NCBI GenBank assembly: GCA_900550785.1
Contig: URTL01000069.1
Coordinates: 1 to 9,980, forward strand
Direction of reading: 5' to 3'
DNA: 9,980 nt
Origin: an uncultured Collinsella sp.
Lineage (GTDB): Bacteria; Actinomycetota; Coriobacteriia; Coriobacteriales; Coriobacteriaceae
Each line of letters starts with the position of its first letter. The first letter of the stretch is position 1. This document shows positions 6,437 through 9,980 of the stretch, in pieces. The position numbers and the translations under genes were made by a program. The notes below the pieces were generated by a model. It saw nothing but the letters and a program-made list of their open reading frames with translations. It had not been told where the DNA came from and ran no database searches.

Positions 6437-7024
6437 ATGAGTCCCATTCAAATCGCCCTGCTGCTGCTCGCCGTTGCCGGCGTGTGGGCCATCGCTGAGC
6501 TCGCGCTTACCCTGCGCAAGACCCGCAATGTTGTCGACTCGCTCGATAAAACCGTGAACGACCTCAACAACACCATCGTCGAGGCTCAGCCTGTGGTGGC
6601 AAAGCTCGATGGCGCTGTCGATGAGCTTACGCCGGCGCTTGCCCAGATGGAGCCGCTGCTTAAGTCGAGCAAGACGGCAGTTGATGCCCTTACCTCCAAT
6701 CTCGTAGAGGTCGAAGCCGTGGTTCGCGACATTTCCGAGGTTACGGGCAGCATGGCCGAGGCCAGCAATGCTGTGTCGAGCGTGACCGACTCTGCCGCCG
6801 GTGCTGTGCAGAAGCTCTTCAATAAGGTGAAGGCTCCTGCAGCCGACGCCGATCGCAAGCTCGCCGCTGCCGCTGCGGAGGCCGAGCAGCCTACCGAGCG
6901 CATCCTAATTGGCGAGGACGAGGCCGCCGCGGGCGACGATGATGGTCAGAAGTCTGTATCCAAGCCGGCTCAGTATTACACCTATACGCCCGCCGAGACC
7001 TCCGAGGAGTCCTGCGATGAGTAG
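6437..7024 (+). CDS. DUF948-like membrane-tethered coiled-coil protein
   Basis: The 195-residue product has one N-terminal membrane helix (about 5-26) followed by a long helical region (about 28-125) with spaced hydrophobic residues and Asp/Thr/Ser-rich turns, resembling DUF948 proteins such as the general stress protein YtxG. The rest (about 130-195) is Ala/Glu/Asp-rich and probably disordered and cytoplasmic. It has no enzymatic motif. The molecular role of the family is unknown. GGGAGG (6426-6431) precedes the ATG by five bases. Its stop lies inside the start of the anti-sigma-like gene (eight-base overlap), so the two are translationally coupled. A link to stress response is inferred from the neighbouring sigma factor and from the family's known association with SigB regulons. 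It could instead be a structural envelope protein. Confidence 0.72.
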   Translation: MSPIQIALLLLAVAGVWAIAELALTLRKTRNVVDSLDKTVNDLNNTIVEAQPVVAKLDGAVDELTPALAQMEPLLKSSKTAVDALTSNLVEVEAVVRDISEVTGSMAEASNAVSSVTDSAAGAVQKLFNKVKAPAADADRKLAAAAAEAEQPTERILIGEDEAAAGDDDGQKSVSKPAQYYTYTPAETSEESCDE

Positions 7025-7394
7025 CGAAGCAACCTGCCCTATCACGCTGACCGTTGCCGGTGACCCGCGTCTCGCTCGCCTTGTGCGCATGACGGCAGCC
7101 AACGTTGGTGCCCTGTGCTCTATGTCTGTCGATCGCATTGAGGACATCCGCATGGCTGCCGAGGAGGCTTTCATCTTTGGTTGCACCGCGGTCGACTGCG
7201 ATGACATCACCATCAAATTCGATGTCGATGAGACCCACGTTGGCATGACTATTACCTTTGGCGACCAGGCTACGGTCGATGAAGACGACCAGGCTGCGGT
7301 GTATGCCGAGCTCATCCTCGCGAGCGTGTGCGACTCCTACGAAAAGACTGCGGCGCCCCTGACGCTTTCCCTCGACCTCAAGGCGGATATTTAA
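7017..7394 (+). CDS. RsbW/SpoIIAB-like anti-sigma factor with degenerate ATP-binding site
   Basis: The 125-residue product aligns by eye with the N-terminal two thirds of RsbW-type anti-sigma kinases: a beta strand ITLTVAGDP (9-17), a first helix RLARLVRMTAANVGALC (18-34), then IEDIRMAAEEA (41-51), the N-box helix. RsbW and SpoIIAB carry an E-A-x-x-N pattern here; this protein has E50-A51-F52-I53-F54, so the Mg-binding Asn is replaced by Phe. The DxGxG (G1) and GLGL (G2) motifs are also absent; the corresponding C-terminal helix reads AELILASVCDSY (97-108). It therefore probably binds the sigma factor without the normal kinase cycle. GAGGAG (7004-7009) is seven bases before the ATG. It overlaps the upstream gene by eight bases, and the sigma gene starts one base after its stop. 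The frame remains open upstream to 6909, but that part only shadows the preceding gene. No RsbV-like partner is in the window. Confidence 0.75.
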   Translation: MSSEATCPITLTVAGDPRLARLVRMTAANVGALCSMSVDRIEDIRMAAEEAFIFGCTAVDCDDITIKFDVDETHVGMTITFGDQATVDEDDQAAVYAELILASVCDSYEKTAAPLTLSLDLKADI

Positions 7395-7395
7395 T

Positions 7396-8187
7396 ATGAC
7401 CGAACGTTCCCGGAGCGGCAAGACCGCTTGGGACAAGGAGAAAACCCGCGAGCTGTTTCGTCGCTACAAGGAGACCGGTGATCCGGACGCCCGCGAGCAG
7501 CTCGTCATGTCCCATATGAACCTGGTAAGGTTTCTTGCCAACAAATTTAAGAACCGCGGCGAGCCGCTCGACGACCTCATGCAGGTCGGCTATCTGGGTT
7601 TGCTCAAGGCTATCGACCGTTTTGATCCCGAGCGCGGACTCGAGTTCACGACGTTTGCGACACCCACTATCCTGGGCGAGATCAAACGCCATTTCCGCGA
7701 CAAGGGCTGGAGCGTGCGCGTACCGCGTCGTCTGCAGGAGCTCTCGGCCAAGGTCAACCAGGCTACTGACAAACTTACCAACGAGCTGCAGCGTTCGCCC
7801 AAGGTTGAGGAGATCGCTGAGTATCTAGATGTGACTGTCGATGAGGTCCTCGAGGCTATGGAATCGTCTTCGGCCTATACCTCGGTGCCCATCGAGGCTC
7901 CTGGTGCGTCCGATTCCGACGATGCGCCGTCGATTCTCGACCGTTACGCCGACGATGACAACGAGCTCGACTTTACCGATGACCGCCTGGTGATCGAGGA
8001 AGCCATCCGCGATTTCTCGCCGCGCGAGCGCGAGGTGATCGAGCTGCGCTTTGTGAAGGGCATGACCCAGATCGAGATCGCCAAGAAGCTGGGTATTTCT
8101 CAGGTGCAGGTTTCGCGTCTGCTGCGCCGCACGCTTAAGAAGATTCAGGACAAGATCGACCCCGACGGAGTGATGATTCGTTCATGA
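7396..8187 (+). CDS. sigB: SigB/SigF/SigG-family RNA polymerase sigma factor
   Basis: This alternative sigma-70 family factor directs RNA polymerase to stress or stationary-phase promoters. Its 263 residues contain region 2 (about 34-105) with the core-binding and -10 recognition segments DDLMQVGYLGLLKAIDRFD (59-77) and FTTFATPTILGEIKRHFRD (84-102). RVPRRLQEL (108-116) leads into region 3 (about 115-165), where SPKVEEIAEYL (134-144) is the helix-turn-helix typical of this group. An acidic linker (172-196) precedes region 4 (about 203-252), whose -35 helix-turn-helix is TQIEIAKKLGISQVQVSRLLRR (224-245, key residues Q236, Q238 and R241). No region 1.1 or 1.2 is present, as expected. It starts one base after the anti-sigma stop, and its stop overlaps the transporter start (ATGA). 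It is probably regulated by the adjacent RsbW-like protein. The symbol marks the family; orthology to B. subtilis SigB specifically is not shown. Confidence 0.93.
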   Translation: MTERSRSGKTAWDKEKTRELFRRYKETGDPDAREQLVMSHMNLVRFLANKFKNRGEPLDDLMQVGYLGLLKAIDRFDPERGLEFTTFATPTILGEIKRHFRDKGWSVRVPRRLQELSAKVNQATDKLTNELQRSPKVEEIAEYLDVTVDEVLEAMESSSAYTSVPIEAPGASDSDDAPSILDRYADDDNELDFTDDRLVIEEAIRDFSPREREVIELRFVKGMTQIEIAKKLGISQVQVSRLLRRTLKKIQDKIDPDGVMIRS

Positions 8188-9596
8188 GTGAGCACCCCCA
8201 ACAAACCGATCGCGTGCTGCGCGACACCCGCATTCTGACGCTGCGCATTTGGGCTGTTGTCGGCTGCATTGTTATTGCTGCTGTCATCTTTAACCTTATG
8301 GGCATCCTGGCACCGGTTATTGAGTTTCTTGCCGTCGGCTCCATCATTGCTTTTGTGATGTCCCCGATCACCAACTGGCTCGAGCACCATGGCGTGAATC
8401 GCGGCATCGGTTCGCTTATCGCGCTTATTGTTGTTGTTGCCGTGCTCGTCGGTGTCGTTTGCATCTTGTCGCCGATTCTCTTTGGTCAGATCATGGAAGT
8501 CCTGAGCCGTCTGCCCGAGCAGCTTCGTGTTGCGGGTGGCGATCTCAACGAGATGATTTCGCATGCCAAGACGCTCAACAACACGCCGCTCAAGGAGTAT
8601 TTGGACGATAATCTTTCGTCGCTTGTTACTGTGGCATCAAAGTACGTGTCTCAGATCGCTGCCGAGCTTGGCCGCGGTGTGTTCCCGCTCATCACCAATA
8701 CGGCCTCGCAGTTGTTCGTGATCTTCCTTGGTCTGGTGCTTGCGTACTGGATGGCCTGCGACTACCCTCGCATGCACCACGAGATTTGCACCATCATCGG
8801 TCAGGAGAAGGAGACCTCGTACCGCTTTATGGTCGCCATCCTTTCTCGCTCTGTCGGCGGCTACATGCGCGGTATGGTCGTGACGTCCATCTGCGGTGGT
8901 TTCCTCGCCTTTATCGGTTTTATGATCATCGGCCATCCGTATGCGGCGCTCATGGCTATCTTTACCGGCATCATGCATTTGGTTCCAGTCGTCGGTCCTT
9001 GGGTGAGCGCAGCAATCGCCACAGTGCTCGGTTTCATGTTCAGCCCCATGTTGGCGTTATGGACGCTCGTCGTGACGATGGTCGCGCAAAACGTCACCGA
9101 TAACGTGATTTCGCCTAAGGTTATGCAGAGCTCGGTGCAGGTGCATCCCATCATGAGCCTCACGGCGCTCGTTATTGGCTCGGCACTCATGGGCCCCATC
9201 GGCATGATTATTGCCATCCCGCTTTGTGCGGCCCTCAAAGGTATCTTCGTGTTCTACTTCGAGAATGAGACCGGCCGCCAGCTTGTGGCCTATGACGGCG
9301 CCGTGTTTAAGGGCACGCCGTACCGCGATGCCGATGGCAACCCGGTCGCCGCCTACGACGCGCTCGGCGACGACACCTTCATCTACGAGTCCGAGCTCAT
9401 CGGCAACGAGACTGCGCCCGAGGCCCAAGCGATGCCTAAGCCCGAGTTCGATAATCCCTGGATCAAGCTCTCGGGTTTGCAACCCGATGCCACGGGCTTC
9501 TTCAAGAATCCCTTCGCCAAGGACGATGACTCCAACTCGGACGACGATACCAAAACCGGCATCGACGGCTCCATGGACGATTCGGATTCTAAATAG
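8184..9596 (+). CDS. AI-2E family membrane transporter with long acidic C-terminal tail
   Basis: This family (PF01594, formerly UPF0118) includes TqsA (autoinducer-2 export) and members implicated in Na+/H+ exchange; the substrate here is unknown. The 470-residue product shows the family layout. Three N-terminal membrane helices (about 22-45, 46-64 and 75-100) are followed by a soluble helical stretch (about 101-172). Further membrane helices follow near 173-192, 229-250, 252-268, 272-305 and 324-357. Diagnostic elements are MHLVPVVGPW (264-273), DNVISPKVM (306-314) and HPIMSLTALVIGSALMGPIG (321-340). The family usually ends soon after the last helix at about 350-370 residues. This one continues for about 110 residues, and the last 25 are mainly Asp and Ser. 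The ATG overlaps the sigma stop by four bases (ATGA), so it is part of the stress operon. No clear terminator follows before the convergent gene, six bases away. Confidence 0.9.
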   Translation: MSEHPQQTDRVLRDTRILTLRIWAVVGCIVIAAVIFNLMGILAPVIEFLAVGSIIAFVMSPITNWLEHHGVNRGIGSLIALIVVVAVLVGVVCILSPILFGQIMEVLSRLPEQLRVAGGDLNEMISHAKTLNNTPLKEYLDDNLSSLVTVASKYVSQIAAELGRGVFPLITNTASQLFVIFLGLVLAYWMACDYPRMHHEICTIIGQEKETSYRFMVAILSRSVGGYMRGMVVTSICGGFLAFIGFMIIGHPYAALMAIFTGIMHLVPVVGPWVSAAIATVLGFMFSPMLALWTLVVTMVAQNVTDNVISPKVMQSSVQVHPIMSLTALVIGSALMGPIGMIIAIPLCAALKGIFVFYFENETGRQLVAYDGAVFKGTPYRDADGNPVAAYDALGDDTFIYESELIGNETAPEAQAMPKPEFDNPWIKLSGLQPDATGFFKNPFAKDDDSNSDDDTKTGIDGSMDDSDSK

Positions 9597-9602
9597 GCCC
9601 TA

Positions 9603-9842
9603 TTAACGTTTCTTGAAGTTGTAAATGACAAGAAACGCGAGCAAAGCGATTGATAAGGGGCCGGCTACATAGAAAAAGAGAACGTCAATTGCGCGTAGAG
9701 TGTAATAAGCCTTATCGCCGGACATTACTGCATACAATACGTAGCCAAATGCTGGTTGGTTTGCGTACCAGCAGGAGAAGGCCAAGAGCGCTAAAAGTGC
9801 TAGTACCAGAAGTGCATTCAGGACAAATCGTTTGCTTTTCAT
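9603..9842 (-). CDS. small two-helix membrane protein, unknown function
   Basis: I do not recognise the family. The 79-residue product has a short basic start (MKSKR), a hydrophobic helix (about 6-26), a mostly uncharged loop with several aromatic residues (about 27-50), a second helix (about 53-74) and a basic end (NFKKR). This predicts both termini in the cytoplasm. The start is ATG at 9842-9840, because GGAAGGAG (9856-9849) sits six bases upstream; the frame extends 28 codons further, without support. By hand count the gene is about 44 percent GC, clearly lower than its neighbours, and it uses CGA, CTA, TTA and GTA codons that they avoid, which suggests later acquisition or weak expression. 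It is the only minus-strand gene and converges on the transporter gene with a six-base gap. Confidence 0.72.
   Translation of the reverse strand: MKSKRFVLNALLVLALLALLAFSCWYANQPAFGYVLYAVMSGDKAYYTLRAIDVLFFYVAGPLSIALLAFLVIYNFKKR
9607..9637. repeat. nine-base inverted repeat at the convergent 3' ends
   Basis: CGTTTCTTG (9607-9615) and CAAGAAACG (9629-9637) are perfect inverse complements around a 13-base spacer, inside the last codons of the small minus-strand gene and just past the transporter stop. No T-run follows on either strand, so it is not a standard terminator. It could slow readthrough or stabilise 3' ends, or be chance. Confidence 0.35.
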
Positions 9843-9874
9843 CGATCGCTCCTTCCGGGTGACTCTTATTTGTA

Positions 9875-9901
9875 ATTCTACAGCATCCATTTGTTTTTCA
9901 A
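9875..9901 (-). promoter_or_regulatory. candidate promoter of the small membrane-protein gene
   Basis: Read on the minus strand, TTGAAA (9901-9896) and TAGAAT (9880-9875) each match consensus at five of six positions with a 15-base spacer. Shifting the -35 by one base gives 16. The leader to the ATG at 9842 would be about 25 bases and holds the strong ribosome binding site. Confidence 0.5.
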
Positions 9902-9938
9902 AGAATTTGACTGTCCTAAATAACATGCACTTTCGCTG

Positions 9939-9968
9939 GAGGGTCGCTGTTTGGCGGCCCTCTTTTTT
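9939..9968 (+). terminator. intrinsic terminator on the plus strand
   Basis: GAGGGTCGC (9939-9947) pairs with GCGGCCCTC (9954-9962), eight Watson-Crick pairs and one T-G wobble, around the loop TGTTTG, followed by six T residues (9963-9968). The orientation serves rightward transcription only. No plus-strand gene lies between the transporter stop and this site, so it may catch readthrough from the sigma operon or end an unannotated short transcript. Confidence 0.85.
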
Positions 9969-9980
9969 GCACAGGCGCGG

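Noticed and set aside
9595..9605. Small palindrome ATAGGCCCTAT-like at the transporter stop as a shared terminator
   Set aside because: The arms are five bases with a one-base loop and there is no T-run, so it cannot form a usable hairpin.
9907..9926. Plus-strand promoter (TTGACT and TAACAT) feeding the right-end terminator
   Set aside because: The two hexamers are only eight bases apart and no other -10 fits at 16 to 19 bases.
9900..9968. T-box or other riboswitch leader ending in the terminator
   Set aside because: No T-box sequence, specifier stem or known aptamer core is visible, and the downstream gene is outside the window.

Overview
The window reads as a chromosomal segment of a moderately high-GC Gram-positive bacterium. 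The protein sequences, the codon habits and the gene set point to a member of the Coriobacteriia, with Collinsella or a close relative as my best guess. That placement is from recognition, not a search. Nothing here looks like phage, plasmid or transposon; there is no rRNA, tRNA or CRISPR array. Almost everything is encoded on the plus strand. The one exception is a small AT-richer membrane-protein gene at the right end.

Layout, left to right. (1) 1-152 is an upstream gap. (2) 153-1765 is a tightly coupled pair: signal peptidase II (lspA) and an RluD/YlyB-type rRNA pseudouridine synthase, joined by a TAATG overlap. (3) 1848-3143 is a membrane-anchored family 2 glycosyltransferase with processive-type motifs. 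It has its own promoter candidate and is closed by a very strong hairpin terminator (3152-3193) whose centre resembles a dispersed REP-like repeat. (4) 3225-3647 is a minimal type IV prepilin peptidase (A24 family), with no pilus genes beside it. (5) 3679-4926 is an HD-domain dGTP triphosphohydrolase-like protein, followed at 4987-6336 by the replication-fork AAA+ ATPase RarA/MgsA. (6) 6437-9596 is a four-gene overlapping operon: a DUF948-like membrane-tethered coiled-coil protein, a degenerate RsbW-type anti-sigma factor, a SigB/SigF-family sigma factor and an AI-2E-family membrane transporter with a long acidic tail. (7) 9603-9842 (minus strand) is a 79-residue two-helix membrane protein converging on the operon. 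(8) 9939-9968 is a plus-strand intrinsic terminator beyond it.

The most interesting unit is the sigma operon. The sigma factor looks intact, but its presumed anti-sigma partner has lost the Asn of the N box and both glycine-rich ATP-lid motifs. No anti-anti-sigma (RsbV/STAS) gene lies in the window. The usual ATP-dependent kinase and partner-switching logic therefore probably does not apply unchanged. The other genes are housekeeping: lipoprotein maturation, ribosome modification, nucleotide-pool control and fork maintenance, plus one surface or polysaccharide enzyme and one orphan prepilin peptidase.
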